A stretch of DNA of 34,410 bases from JBBIOU01 sp037443205 (lineage in GTDB: Bacteria; Bacteroidota; Bacteroidia; Flavobacteriales_D; UBA2798), in contig JBBIOU010000030.1 in NCBI GenBank assembly GCA_037443205.1, positions 1 to 34,410 of the forward strand. The letters are read 5' to 3'. Of this stretch, positions 14,912-24,110 are shown one piece after another (the first letter of the stretch is position 1; each line of letters opens with the position of its first letter). A program made the position numbers and the translations under genes. Below the pieces are notes generated by a model. That model worked only from the letters and a program-made list of their open reading frames with translations. It was not told where the DNA came from and ran no database searches.

Positions 14912-15832
14912 ATGCGCTTTAATAGACTTGTATGTTTTTGCTTTATTCTTATTTCGGCAAATGCCTTTACCCAAAGTTGGCGTTTTTTAAGACATGAAGT
15001 GCTTTTTGGGGCAGGCGCCACGAACTTTTTAGGAGAATTGGGAGGAGCCGATCAAATAGGAACCTACTTTTTAAAAGACCTTGAGTTTTCAATGACCAGA
15101 CCTGTTACCACTGCCGGATACAGATACATTATAAATAAATACATGAAAGTAGGTGGAAATCTATCATTCGGAATTTTAAAAGGCGATGATAAATTAACAA
15201 AAGAACCCTTCAGAAACAACCGCAATCTTCATTTTCGATCACCTATATTAGAGTTGGGTATAGTTTATGAATATTATCCATTTAAAGAAAGAACCAATAC
15301 ACCCTATCAGTTGAGAGGTGCCTCAGGTAGTTCATGGCTATTTAGTCCCTATCTTTTTACCGGTATCAGCGGATTATGGTTTAACCCTAAAGCTAAATAT
15401 ACCGATGGCAAATGGTATGCCTTACAACCACTATCAACCGAAGGGCAAGGATTGCCCGGTGGCCCTAAACCCTATAAAAGAATAACCGTTGCCATACCCG
15501 TTGGCATAGGTGTAAAATATGCCTTTGATAAACACTGGAGCATGGGCTTTGAAATTAGCCGCAGATTTGTTTTTACCGATTATATTGACGATGTAAGCGG
15601 AGTATATTATGACGCTGCACAATTACAAGCCGCTAAAGGCGATGTTGCTGCTTACTTGTCGAATCCCGCTCTTAGTCAATTTCCCGAAGAATTGGGCGGT
15701 AGTGCCACCGGCTGCCAAACCTGTGCCGGGCAACAAAGAGGCAATAACACTAAAAATGATGCTTATATGTATGCAATATTTACAGTAAATTATCGTTTCC
15801 TGAAATACCGTATGCACAGACCAAAATTCTAG
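14912..15832 (+). CDS. PorG-like outer-membrane protein of the T9SS (DUF6089 family), copy 1
   Basis: From the ATG at 14912 the product is 306 aa: signal peptide (MRFNRLVCFCFILISANAFTQS), then a beta-barrel. Family-like segments are VLFGAGATNFLGELGG, NRNLHFRSPILELGIVYEY, FSPYLFTGISG, LQPLSTEGQG, VAIPVGIGVKYAF and FTDYIDDVSGVYYD. In Porphyromonas gingivalis PorG, needed for T9SS, lies directly before uppS, bamA and two ompH genes; the same order is seen here, so I assign it on sequence type plus synteny. A TTG at 14903 is in frame but would break the promoter box. A Cys pair (CQTC) near the C-terminus is absent from copy 2. Confidence 0.75.
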   Translation: MRFNRLVCFCFILISANAFTQSWRFLRHEVLFGAGATNFLGELGGADQIGTYFLKDLEFSMTRPVTTAGYRYIINKYMKVGGNLSFGILKGDDKLTKEPFRNNRNLHFRSPILELGIVYEYYPFKERTNTPYQLRGASGSSWLFSPYLFTGISGLWFNPKAKYTDGKWYALQPLSTEGQGLPGGPKPYKRITVAIPVGIGVKYAFDKHWSMGFEISRRFVFTDYIDDVSGVYYDAAQLQAAKGDVAAYLSNPALSQFPEELGGSATGCQTCAGQQRGNNTKNDAYMYAIFTVNYRFLKYRMHRPKF

Positions 15833-15839
15833 TAAAAAA

Positions 15840-16682
15840 GTGATACAAAAAACAACCTTATTTTTTTTACTTATTAGTACCCATATATTTTGCTACAGCC
15901 AGCGCAGCGAATTGGGATTTTTTGCCGGAGGCAGTTACTATATAGGCGACCTTAATCCCTATAAACCCTACAATTGTACCCATCTGGCAGGAGGCATTTT
16001 TTACCGTAAAAACATCAATCTACGTTACGCCTATCGCATTGGTTTAAACTATGGAAACGTTTCAGCCAGCGACTCTAAGAGCAACGTAGCCTATCACCAA
16101 AACAGAAATCTGCATTTTAAATCGCGTATTATCGAACTTGGAGCTATCATAGAAATGAACTTTATTAAATACGAACCCGGCAGAATAGACAAATTCTCCT
16201 ATTCTCCATACCTTTTTACCGGATTAACATACTTTAACATGAATCCCATGGCTTCGCTCAACGGAGAATGGTATGATTTGCAACCCCTGGGCACCGAAGG
16301 ACAAGGTAGCTCCTTAAACACCCGGAAAAAATATAATACCAACCAAGTAGCTATACCTCTGGGCATAGGATTTAAATACAACCTCAATAAACGCCTGACA
16401 TTTGCATTAGAATACGGCATACGAAAAACATTTACCGACTATCTGGATGATGTTAGCGGCAACTATGTTAACAACTTTGATTTATTAGAACAAAATGGTG
16501 TGTTGGCAGCCCACTTTGCCGATCAAAGCATTAATCCTGAAAACGGATACATTGCACCCAACACAGGTAAACCCAGAGGTAACAGCAATAATAAAGACTG
16601 GTATTCTTTCTCAGGCATAACCATAACTATCGCATTAGGGAACCCCAACACTTGTTCCTTTCAAAAAGCCGGCAGAAATTAA
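15840..16682 (+). CDS. PorG-like outer-membrane protein of the T9SS (DUF6089 family), copy 2
   Basis: The 280-aa paralogue of the preceding gene is separated from it by 7 bases and begins at a GTG; no ATG is near the signal peptide (VIQKTTLFFLLISTHIFCYSQ). Matching segments in the same order are LGFFAGGSYYIGDLNPY, NRNLHFKSRIIELGAIIEM, YSPYLFTGLTY, LQPLGTEGQG, VAIPLGIGFKYNL and FTDYLDDVSGNYV. It should be an outer-membrane beta-barrel. Which of the two, if either alone, is the true PorG cannot be told from this sequence. The weak start may lower its level relative to copy 1. Confidence 0.72.
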   Translation: MIQKTTLFFLLISTHIFCYSQRSELGFFAGGSYYIGDLNPYKPYNCTHLAGGIFYRKNINLRYAYRIGLNYGNVSASDSKSNVAYHQNRNLHFKSRIIELGAIIEMNFIKYEPGRIDKFSYSPYLFTGLTYFNMNPMASLNGEWYDLQPLGTEGQGSSLNTRKKYNTNQVAIPLGIGFKYNLNKRLTFALEYGIRKTFTDYLDDVSGNYVNNFDLLEQNGVLAAHFADQSINPENGYIAPNTGKPRGNSNNKDWYSFSGITITIALGNPNTCSFQKAGRN

Positions 16683-16712
16683 TAAATAATGCAGATATTT
16701 GCGCATTGATAA

Positions 16713-17462
16713 ATGGATACCTATCTAAATAAGATTGATAAAGACAACATTCCCTCGCATGTTGCCATCATTATGGATGGTAACGGACGTTGGGCACAAA
16801 AAAAGGGCGAAAACCGTATTATGGGACATGTAAACGGGGTAGAATCTGTTAGAGAAGCACTGACAGCCGCTACCGAATTAGGCATAAAATACCTTACCTT
16901 ATATGCCTTTTCTACCGAAAACTGGAACAGGCCCAAAGAAGAAGTAGATGCCCTGATGAACCTTTTGGTACAAACCATTACCAACGAAATCGAATCTTTA
17001 TACACCAACAACGTAAGACTATATACCATAGGCGATACCGACAACCTGCCTGATACCTGCAAAAAAGCACTGCAAGAAGCCATTCATAAAACCGCCCATA
17101 ACACAGCCATTACCTTAGTTTTGGCGCTCAGCTACAGTGCCCGTTGGGAAATTACACGCATGGTTAAACTTACCGCATCGCTTGCTGCCGAAAACAAAAT
17201 AAAACCTGCCGATATTACGGAAGAATGGATCTCGAAACATCTTACCACTGCCCATATACCCGACCCCGAACTACTAATTCGCACCAGCGGAGAATGTCGC
17301 CTCAGCAACTTTTTACTATGGCAATGCGCTTATACAGAACTTTATTTTACCCAAACTTTTTGGCCCGATTTTAAAAAAGAAAATTTCTACCAGGCCGTGT
17401 ACGAATACCAAAAACGCGAAAGAAGATTTGGTATGATTAGCCAACAAATTAACGCACATTAA
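16713..17462 (+). CDS. uppS: Isoprenyl transferase (undecaprenyl diphosphate synthase)
   Basis: UppS adds isopentenyl diphosphate units in cis to farnesyl diphosphate to form the lipid carrier for peptidoglycan and surface polysaccharide. The 249-aa sequence has HVAIIMDGNGRWA with catalytic Asp22, FSTENWNRP, and the substrate-binding stretch RTSGECRLSNFLLWQ plus AYTELYF. Length is typical. The stop overlaps the bamA start by one base (TAATG), so translation is coupled. It links the operon to MurI and to the Pse glycan genes further on. Confidence 0.96.
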   Translation: MDTYLNKIDKDNIPSHVAIIMDGNGRWAQKKGENRIMGHVNGVESVREALTAATELGIKYLTLYAFSTENWNRPKEEVDALMNLLVQTITNEIESLYTNNVRLYTIGDTDNLPDTCKKALQEAIHKTAHNTAITLVLALSYSARWEITRMVKLTASLAAENKIKPADITEEWISKHLTTAHIPDPELLIRTSGECRLSNFLLWQCAYTELYFTQTFWPDFKKENFYQAVYEYQKRERRFGMISQQINAH

Positions 17463-19999
17463 TGAAAATAACAATAAACAAACTAAAACACTTTTTATCC
17501 TTAATTAGCTGCCTGGTGCTACTAAACCTAAAAGCACAACAACCGGTTGTAGTAGAAGAAGAAAATACCATTGACTACATTTCTACCCGAGACTATACCA
17601 TTGCAGGAATTACCGTTACCGGTGCTACTTACTTTAATCATGATGCCATTAAATTAATTGCCGAATTGCGCGAAGGGCAAAAAATAAAAGTTCCTGGCGA
17701 AGACATCAGTAAAGCCATCCGAAAACTATGGGATCAAAAACTGTTTTCGGATGTAGCCATTGATGCCACAAAAATAATTGGCGATAATATATTTTTAGAT
17801 ATTAAAGTAAAAGAACGTCCGCGCTTACTGGGCTTAAAATCAAGAGGGCTGCGTAAAAAAGAATTTGAAAAAGCCAAAGAAAAAATAGATCAGTTTAAAG
17901 GTAAAATAGTTACCGAAAACATGATACGAAATATAGAAAATATAGTGCGCGGGCATTTTATTGAAAAAGGCTATATGCGCTGCAAGGTTAAGGTAACGCA
18001 AGAACTTGATACTCTTAAAAGCAACAACATGGTAGTATTGGTTATACATACTACCAAAGGTCCTAAAATAAAAATTAACAATATTACTTTTTCAGGCAAT
18101 CAAACCTTTAGCGATAGAAAACTCAGACGGCTGATGAAAGAAACCAAAAGAAAAAACTTTTTCCGCTTTTGGAAAACCTCTAAGTATTTAGAATCGAACT
18201 ATCAAAAAGACAAACAAAAAATAATAGATAAACTAAACGATAAAGGCCTGCGGGATGCTACCATTACTTCAGACAGCATCTGGGCACACGATTCGAGCAC
18301 TATCAATATACACCTTAATATAAGCGAAGGACGCACCTATTATTTCAGAAACATTACCTGGATAGGCAACACGGTTTATCGCACCGGACAATTAGATTCG
18401 GTACTCAACATAAAACGAGGCGATGTTTACGACCAATCGCTGCTTGATGCAAGACTAAACATGAGCCAGAACGGCATGGACATTACTTCACTTTATATGG
18501 ATAATGGCTACCTGTTTTTTTCTATTGATCCGGTAGAAGTAAGAGTAGAGGGCGACTCCATAGATTTTGAAATACGCATTGTAGAAGGTAAACAAGCAAG
18601 GATAAAAAATGTAATCATTAAAGGTAATACCAAAACATCCGACCACGTAATCAGAAGAGAAATACGCACGCGTCCGGGAGATTTATTTAGTCGTGGAGAT
18701 ATCATTCGTACCCAAAGAGAATTGATGCAATTAAATTTATTTAATCCCGAAAAAATGCAGGTAAACCCCATGCCCAATCCATACGAAGGAACCGTAGATA
18801 TAGAATATATTGTAGAAGAAAAACCTTCTGACCAATTACAACTTTCGGGCGGCTGGGGTGCAGGCAGACTGATAGGCACCTTAGGTGTAATGTTTAATAA
18901 CTTTTCAACCAATAAATTTTTTAAAAAAGAAGCCTGGCAACCCCTGCCATCAGGTGACGGACAAACACTTAGTTTACAAGCTCAATCTACCGGTCAGTTT
19001 TATCAGGGATACAATTTCTCTTTTACCGAACCCTGGCTGGGCGGAAAAAAACCTAATTCATTAACTTTTAGTGTATTTCATACTTTTACTTCTAACGACA
19101 ATTTAAAACGAAGCGACCCCAATAAAAGCAAACTAAAAATTACAGGATCTTCTTTAGGTTTAGGAAAAAGATTAAAATGGCCGGATGATTATTTTACAAC
19201 CTACAAAGAAGTCAACTATATGTATTACGATTTAGCAAACTATAGAGGTTTTTTTGCATTTGATAACGGATTTGTAAACAACATTAACTTTCGGTTTACC
19301 ATCAGCAGAAACTCCATTGACCAACCATTATATCCCCGTTCGGGTTCAAGCATCACTCTATCAGCTCGTTTTACCCCGCCTTATTCTTATTTCAACAATA
19401 AAAACTACTCCGATTTAAGCGCTCAGGAACGTTTTAAATTTTTGGAATACAATAAATGGAAATTTACCACCTCGCATTTCATGGCTTTAAGCAAAGACAA
19501 AAAACTGGTATTAAACGCACGTACAGGTTTTGGTCTGTTACTGCCCTGGAATAAAAGTGTGGGTGATTCGCCATTTGAAAGATTTTATTTAGGAGGCAGC
19601 GGTTTAACCGGCTTTAACATGTTTTTTGGTCGAGAGATTATTGCTCTCAGAGGCTATGATGACCAAACTGTATCAAGAAATGTGGGCGATATTGCCATTG
19701 CTAAATATACTATGGAACTACGCTATCCGGTATCTTTAAACCCCAACGCTACCGTATTTTTATTAGGCTTTGCCGAAGCCGGAAATACCTGGGCTAAAAT
19801 CAAAGATTTTAATCCCTTTCAGGTGAAACGTTCGGCAGGCTTAGGCGTAAGAATATTTTTACCCATGTTTGGTTTACTTGGCTTAGACTATGGCTGGGGG
19901 TTTGACCCATTAGAAGGAGATAAAGCCGGGGCAGGTCTCAAAAAACCCGGAACCGGCCAATTTCACTTTACTATTGGCATGAATCTTGGTGAATTGTAG
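17462..19999 (+). CDS. bamA: Outer-membrane protein assembly factor BamA
   Basis: BamA folds beta-barrel proteins into the outer membrane. The 845-aa product has a signal peptide to about residue 25 (ISCLVLLNLKAQQ), five POTRA-like repeats to about 420 (for example YTIAGITVTGATYFNHDAIK, IKINNITFSGNQTFSDRKL, ARIKNVIIKGNTKTSDHVI), and a C-terminal 16-strand barrel with LYPRSGSS, FYLGGSGLTGF, LRGYDDQTVS and GFAEAGNTW. It ends QFHFTIGMNLGEL. The two periplasmic chaperone genes for its substrates follow directly. A PorG-like barrel made two genes upstream is a probable client. Confidence 0.96.
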   Translation: MKITINKLKHFLSLISCLVLLNLKAQQPVVVEEENTIDYISTRDYTIAGITVTGATYFNHDAIKLIAELREGQKIKVPGEDISKAIRKLWDQKLFSDVAIDATKIIGDNIFLDIKVKERPRLLGLKSRGLRKKEFEKAKEKIDQFKGKIVTENMIRNIENIVRGHFIEKGYMRCKVKVTQELDTLKSNNMVVLVIHTTKGPKIKINNITFSGNQTFSDRKLRRLMKETKRKNFFRFWKTSKYLESNYQKDKQKIIDKLNDKGLRDATITSDSIWAHDSSTINIHLNISEGRTYYFRNITWIGNTVYRTGQLDSVLNIKRGDVYDQSLLDARLNMSQNGMDITSLYMDNGYLFFSIDPVEVRVEGDSIDFEIRIVEGKQARIKNVIIKGNTKTSDHVIRREIRTRPGDLFSRGDIIRTQRELMQLNLFNPEKMQVNPMPNPYEGTVDIEYIVEEKPSDQLQLSGGWGAGRLIGTLGVMFNNFSTNKFFKKEAWQPLPSGDGQTLSLQAQSTGQFYQGYNFSFTEPWLGGKKPNSLTFSVFHTFTSNDNLKRSDPNKSKLKITGSSLGLGKRLKWPDDYFTTYKEVNYMYYDLANYRGFFAFDNGFVNNINFRFTISRNSIDQPLYPRSGSSITLSARFTPPYSYFNNKNYSDLSAQERFKFLEYNKWKFTTSHFMALSKDKKLVLNARTGFGLLLPWNKSVGDSPFERFYLGGSGLTGFNMFFGREIIALRGYDDQTVSRNVGDIAIAKYTMELRYPVSLNPNATVFLLGFAEAGNTWAKIKDFNPFQVKRSAGLGVRIFLPMFGLLGLDYGWGFDPLEGDKAGAGLKKPGTGQFHFTIGMNLGEL

Positions 20000-20038
20000 T
20001 AAAACTATTACTTTCGTCAACAATTAATCCTTACACGT

Positions 20039-20545
20039 ATGAATAAATTTTTTTTAGTTGCGCTCTTGATTTTGGGATTTGGAACAGCAAACGCTCAAAA
20101 ATTTGCCTATGTAAATACCCAGGATATACTTGAAAAACTTCCTGAATTTCAAAAAGCTCAAAAGGAAATTGATGCCTTAAGCGAAAAGTGGCAAAAAGAG
20201 GTTGAAGCCAAACAAAATGAAATAGAAAAAATGTATCAGGCTTATCAAAAAGAACAAATTCTACTGCCTGACGAAATGAAAAGAAAACGCGAAGATGAAA
20301 TCATACAGAAAGAAAAAGAATTGAAAGAATTTCAACGCAAAATATTTGGCACCAATGGCGAGTTATTTCAAAAAAGACAAGAACTCATTAAACCCATTCA
20401 GGAAAAAATATACAAAGCCATTGAAGAAGTTGCACAACAAGGAGGGTTTCAGATAATTTTTGATAAATCGAATAATGCCTCTATATTATTTACCGACCCT
20501 AAATTGGATAAATCTAAAGAAGTGCTTAAAAAGCTTGGACAATAA
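20039..20545 (+). CDS. ompH: OmpH/Skp-family periplasmic chaperone 1
   Basis: This is a 168-aa secreted protein with a signal peptide ending at ANAQ (about residue 20). The motif KFAYVNTQDILEKLPEFQKAQ opens the mature part, followed by a long charged coiled coil (about 40-125) and a small beta body (QIIFDKSN). This is the Skp build: a trimer with helical arms that holds unfolded outer-membrane proteins and delivers them to BamA. The ATG follows bamA by 39 bases; a TACTTTCG box at 20009-20016 could be a weak internal promoter. Confidence 0.93.
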   Translation: MNKFFLVALLILGFGTANAQKFAYVNTQDILEKLPEFQKAQKEIDALSEKWQKEVEAKQNEIEKMYQAYQKEQILLPDEMKRKREDEIIQKEKELKEFQRKIFGTNGELFQKRQELIKPIQEKIYKAIEEVAQQGGFQIIFDKSNNASILFTDPKLDKSKEVLKKLGQ

Positions 20546-20574
20546 ATAAATCATTCACAACTAAACAAAAATCT

Positions 20575-21081
20575 ATGAAAAAATTCATTTTAATCAGCAT
20601 CATACTTTTAGGTATTTTAAACACTCAAGAAGCAAGTGCCCAAAAATTAGCCCATGTAAACGCCCAGGAACTGCTTTTGCAATTACCGGAACGCAAGTAT
20701 GCAGAAGAAGAGATAAAGAAAAAGGCGCAGGAAATGGAAGAGGATTTAAAACGCATGAAAACCAAATACGAACAAATGGTAAAAGAATACGAAGAATTGA
20801 AAAAAGATAATAAAACCCCTGAAAGCGTATTAAAATCGAGAGAAAACGATATAGTTGAATACCAACAACGCATCTATCAGTTTCAGGAAAATGCAGAAGA
20901 AATGCTTCAAAAAAAAGAAAACGAACTGATGGAACCCATGATAAAAAAAGTACGCGAAGCAATAAATAAAGTAGCCAAAGCCCAGGGAATAAATTATGTG
21001 TTAGACATCTCGCAACTGATGTTTTATGATGGAGGTACAGATTTACAAGCTGCCGTAAAAAAAGAATTAGGCATACAATAA
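20575..21081 (+). CDS. ompH: OmpH/Skp-family periplasmic chaperone 2
   Basis: This is a second Skp-like protein of exactly the same length (168 aa), 29 bases after the first. Signal peptide ends at ASAQ, mature start KLAHVNAQELLLQLPERKYAE, then a Lys/Glu-rich coiled coil (about 45-130) and the end NYVLDISQLMFYDGGTDLQAAVKKELGIQ. It differs strongly from copy 1 outside the first motif, so the pair is old and probably specialised; two ompH genes next to bamA are usual in Bacteroidota. A strong terminator follows. Confidence 0.93.
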   Translation: MKKFILISIILLGILNTQEASAQKLAHVNAQELLLQLPERKYAEEEIKKKAQEMEEDLKRMKTKYEQMVKEYEELKKDNKTPESVLKSRENDIVEYQQRIYQFQENAEEMLQKKENELMEPMIKKVREAINKVAKAQGINYVLDISQLMFYDGGTDLQAAVKKELGIQ

Positions 21082-21101
21082 GTTTATATATCATTAGACT
21101 T

Positions 21102-21136
21102 ACATGGCTCGCATAAATGCGAGCCATGTTTTTATG
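21102..21136 (+). terminator. Rho-independent terminator after the second ompH
   Basis: ACATGGCTCGCAT (21102-21114) pairs perfectly with 21117-21129, giving up to 13 bp, or 11 bp with a 6-base loop, followed by a run of T. It separates the bamA/ompH operon from murI, whose start must then lie downstream at 21149. Confidence 0.9.
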
Positions 21137-21148
21137 TATTTTTACCAC

Positions 21149-21973
21149 ATGGCCAAAAAACAAGCTATAGGTATTTTTGACTCGGGTTACGGAGGACTAA
21201 GCGTATTAAAAGAAATAAAAAAAGTTTTACCTGAATACGATTATATTTACCTTGGCGATAATGCACGTACACCATACGGGAATCGCTCGTTCGAAACAGT
21301 TTACGAATTTACCCTGCAAAGTGTAAAAAAATTATTTGAACTAAATTGTCATCTGGTTATTTTAGCCTGCAACACGGCATCTGCAAAAGCACTTAGAAAT
21401 ATACAACAAAAAAATTTACCCGTAATCGCTCCCAATAGAAGAGTATTAGGAGTTATAAGGCCCGTAACCGAAATTATTGGCCAATTTACAAAAACCAATC
21501 AGGTAGGTGTTTTAGGCACTACCGGAACCATTCAGTCACTATCCTATCCTACCGAAATAAATAAATTTTTTCCGCATATTGTTGTTACCCAGCAAGCCTG
21601 TCCCATGTGGGTGCCTTTGATAGAAAATAATGAATATCTGAGCGAGGGTGCTGATTTTTTTGTAAAAAAATACCTGGATGAACTTTTTGATAAAAATAAA
21701 AACATTGATACCATTATATTGGGATGTACACACTACCCTTTGCTGATAGACAAAATAAAAAAATACACCCCGCAATCAGTTACTATTCTCTCGCAAGGCG
21801 AAATTGTTGCTAACAGTTTAAAAAATTATCTGCAAAGACATCCCGAAATTGACTCGAAATGCACTAAAAATGCTCATTGCAAATATTACACTACCGATTC
21901 GGCCGAAATGTTTAACCGGGCAGCGTCCATTTTTTTAGACGAACAACTTCAGGCAGAACATATACAACTCTGA
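21149..21973 (+). CDS. murI: Glutamate racemase
   Basis: MurI makes D-glutamate for peptidoglycan. From the ATG at 21149 the protein is 274 aa: MAKKQAIGIFDSGYGGLSVL at the start, YLGDNARTPYG, and the two catalytic Cys in ILACNTASA (Cys74) and LGCTHYPLL (Cys193). A frame extension to 21104 would run through the terminator hairpin, so the MAKKQ start is chosen. The next gene begins 3 bases after the stop. Confidence 0.96.
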   Translation: MAKKQAIGIFDSGYGGLSVLKEIKKVLPEYDYIYLGDNARTPYGNRSFETVYEFTLQSVKKLFELNCHLVILACNTASAKALRNIQQKNLPVIAPNRRVLGVIRPVTEIIGQFTKTNQVGVLGTTGTIQSLSYPTEINKFFPHIVVTQQACPMWVPLIENNEYLSEGADFFVKKYLDELFDKNKNIDTIILGCTHYPLLIDKIKKYTPQSVTILSQGEIVANSLKNYLQRHPEIDSKCTKNAHCKYYTTDSAEMFNRAASIFLDEQLQAEHIQL

Positions 21974-21976
21974 ATA

Positions 21977-22711
21977 ATGAGCCTTTCTAAATCAGATATA
22001 AAACTTATAAAATCTTTACACCAAAAAAAATTCAGAAATGAATATCGTCAATTTATTGTTGAAGGCGAAAAATGCGTAAACGAACTTTTACATTCTGATT
22101 ACGAAATAATACATCTCTATCACACACACGAATGGGAAAACAAATCTAATAATATACAAAAAACACCGGTAAGTATAAATGAATTACAACGCTTATCAAC
22201 CCTAAATACTGCCAATAAAGTATTAGCCTTGGTTAAACAAAAAGATACGACATTTATAAAATATGTTGACGAAAAAATCAGCTTATGTTTATACGACATT
22301 AAAGACCCCGGTAATTTAGGAACCATAATTCGTGTGGCCGATTGGTTTGGCATAAAAAATATTTACTTGTCTGAAAATTCGGTAGAGGTTTATAATCCTA
22401 AATGCGTACAAGCAAGTATGGGTTCACTGTTTAGGGTAAATTGCCGGTATGGAGCAGTAGAAAATATTTTTTCGGATGCAAAAAAAAATCAATCAAAAGT
22501 AGTTGCAGCCACTTTAGAAGGCATTAATCTTTATCAGTACCGCAAACCCGAAAAAACTCTGCTTGTTATGGGCAGCGAATCGCACGGATTATCACCGGAT
22601 ATACTCAACTTGTGCGATGAACAAATTACCATTCCTTCATATGGACAAGCAGAATCGCTAAATGTAGCCATCGCCACAGGCATTATTTGTGCCGAATGGA
22701 TGAAAGGGTAA
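21977..22711 (+). CDS. TrmH/SpoU-family RNA 2'-O-ribose methyltransferase
   Basis: The 244-aa SPOUT-fold enzyme uses S-adenosylmethionine to methylate a ribose in rRNA or tRNA. The N-terminal substrate-binding part (about 1-90) has KFRNEYRQFIVEGEKCVNEL. The knotted catalytic part has the three motifs: DPGNLGTIIRVADWFG, VMGSESHGLS and IPSYGQAESLNVAIATGI. The target site cannot be read from sequence. It follows murI by 3 bases. Its 3' end overlaps the convergent pseGH gene by 29 bases. Confidence 0.92.
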   Translation: MSLSKSDIKLIKSLHQKKFRNEYRQFIVEGEKCVNELLHSDYEIIHLYHTHEWENKSNNIQKTPVSINELQRLSTLNTANKVLALVKQKDTTFIKYVDEKISLCLYDIKDPGNLGTIIRVADWFGIKNIYLSENSVEVYNPKCVQASMGSLFRVNCRYGAVENIFSDAKKNQSKVVAATLEGINLYQYRKPEKTLLVMGSESHGLSPDILNLCDEQITIPSYGQAESLNVAIATGIICAEWMKG

Positions 22712-24110
22712 AGATATACTTATCTGATTCTTCGGTAATATTAAAATTATTTTTTAGAAAAACATTTTTAGATGCAAAGTTATCTTTCTTAACCTGCGCT
22801 TCAATAATATTTATATGTGTATATTGTTTAAATACATATTCACATCCTAATTTAATCACAGCCTTAGCAATGCCTTTACCTCTATAAGACTTATCAACCG
22901 AATAATTAATGGTTGCCTTATTGTTTTGTATATTGAATCTGATTTGTGCCACAGGTATATTATCCATTTCAAATACCAAAAGCAATATATTATTATTTGA
23001 TAGCGCATTATTAAACCATACTATGTGGTTATCATATTTAATCAACTCTGTATTAAACGATTGTTTCCTTACATCGGGATCATTGGCCCAATTAAAATAC
23101 AAATCTAAATCCTTAGTTTGAGCTATTCTGAGTGTTAATAAAAGTTCTAAAGACAAATCAGTAAATATCTTTATTATGTGAAGCAAGGAATTATTAAATA
23201 TCCGGATCGTATTGGGAGCATGTGTACCGTTAAAGCTTTTTAGCTCAAAAGCCAACTTTTGGTTAATCAGTGATTGATAAATACCTTGTTGATTATCGGC
23301 TGTTTTTATCAGATATAATGTACCTGCACTGCATGCCAGATATTCGTAACTTACAGTACTTGCCGAAGTAATTGCCTTTGCTGATTGTTGCATTAGTTGT
23401 TTCATCAGTTCTGCATCAATATTTTTATAAACTTTAGCATTTACTTCTTGTAACTGTATGTATTCATTTAATTCTTTTTCATAGAGATAGGCGCTGCCAA
23501 TCACAATGTTATATTGGTATTTAAATTGGCTTATTTCTTTTAAAATTTTTAATGTATAATTATGAGGGTCGGCTCCACCAAAGGAAACAAACACTTTATT
23601 AGCATTTGGTTCGGGTTTTTGTTGACCGGCTGCTTCTACAAAAGTTTTGCGCAATATGGCATAATCAGGCCCAAGGTATAATCTGGTTAAAATATCTGTA
23701 TCATAATCTTCCTTTTTTAATCCTCCTGAATGATTGATAACCACATCAGTAATAATTTTAAAATTATGTATATCATCAATATATACTGTTCTGGTTCCTT
23801 TTTGTTTTACTTTTGTCTGATATGTCGTATTAAAATTATATCCGTCTATTACCAATATTTCTTTACCTGTAAGTATATTTTGTATAATATAATTTGCTTC
23901 ATCTATATAATCATCAAAAAACGGAATTACAATTTTATCTATATAAGGAGGTATTAAATCGGCCACACCGAGATCATTTTGCGAATAAATAAAATGTAAA
24001 TTAAAATCATGTCTTAAATATTCAGCCAGGGCTAAACATCGGTATATATGTCCTAAGCCAATTTGAGAATTACCTTCAGCCCTAAGATAAACACGAATTT
24101 TATTTTCCAT
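22683..24110 (-). CDS. pseG: PseG-PseH fusion: UDP-sugar hydrolase with GNAT acetyltransferase
   Basis: The 475-aa protein has two enzymes. Residues 1 to about 320 are PseG-like: IRVYLRAEGNSQIGLGHIYRCLALA with His21, VIDGYNFNTTY, VSFGGADPHNYT and ASTVSYEYLACSAG, a glycosyltransferase-B-type fold that removes UDP from UDP-2,4-diacetamido-2,4,6-trideoxy-L-altrose. Residues about 325-475 are a GNAT domain (LRIAQTKDLDLYFNWANDPDVR, YRGKGIAKAVI acetyl-CoA loop) fitting PseH, the N4-acetyltransferase acting one step earlier. Overlap with pseF is 11 bases. Product: the sugar that PseI turns into pseudaminic acid. PseG alone is usually ~270-330 aa. Confidence 0.88.
   Translation of the reverse strand: MENKIRVYLRAEGNSQIGLGHIYRCLALAEYLRHDFNLHFIYSQNDLGVADLIPPYIDKIVIPFFDDYIDEANYIIQNILTGKEILVIDGYNFNTTYQTKVKQKGTRTVYIDDIHNFKIITDVVINHSGGLKKEDYDTDILTRLYLGPDYAILRKTFVEAAGQQKPEPNANKVFVSFGGADPHNYTLKILKEISQFKYQYNIVIGSAYLYEKELNEYIQLQEVNAKVYKNIDAELMKQLMQQSAKAITSASTVSYEYLACSAGTLYLIKTADNQQGIYQSLINQKLAFELKSFNGTHAPNTIRIFNNSLLHIIKIFTDLSLELLLTLRIAQTKDLDLYFNWANDPDVRKQSFNTELIKYDNHIVWFNNALSNNNILLLVFEMDNIPVAQIRFNIQNNKATINYSVDKSYRGKGIAKAVIKLGCEYVFKQYTHINIIEAQVKKDNFASKNVFLKNNFNITEESDKYIFTLSSIRHK

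Noticed and set aside
21104..21148. Earlier murI start (MARINASHV)
   Set aside because: It would lie within the perfect terminator hairpin; the family starts at the MAKKQAIG position.
20600..21163. 187-codon open frame on the minus strand
   Set aside because: Antisense shadow of the second ompH gene; Leu/Phe-rich from the complement of Lys/Glu codons, and it crosses the terminator.
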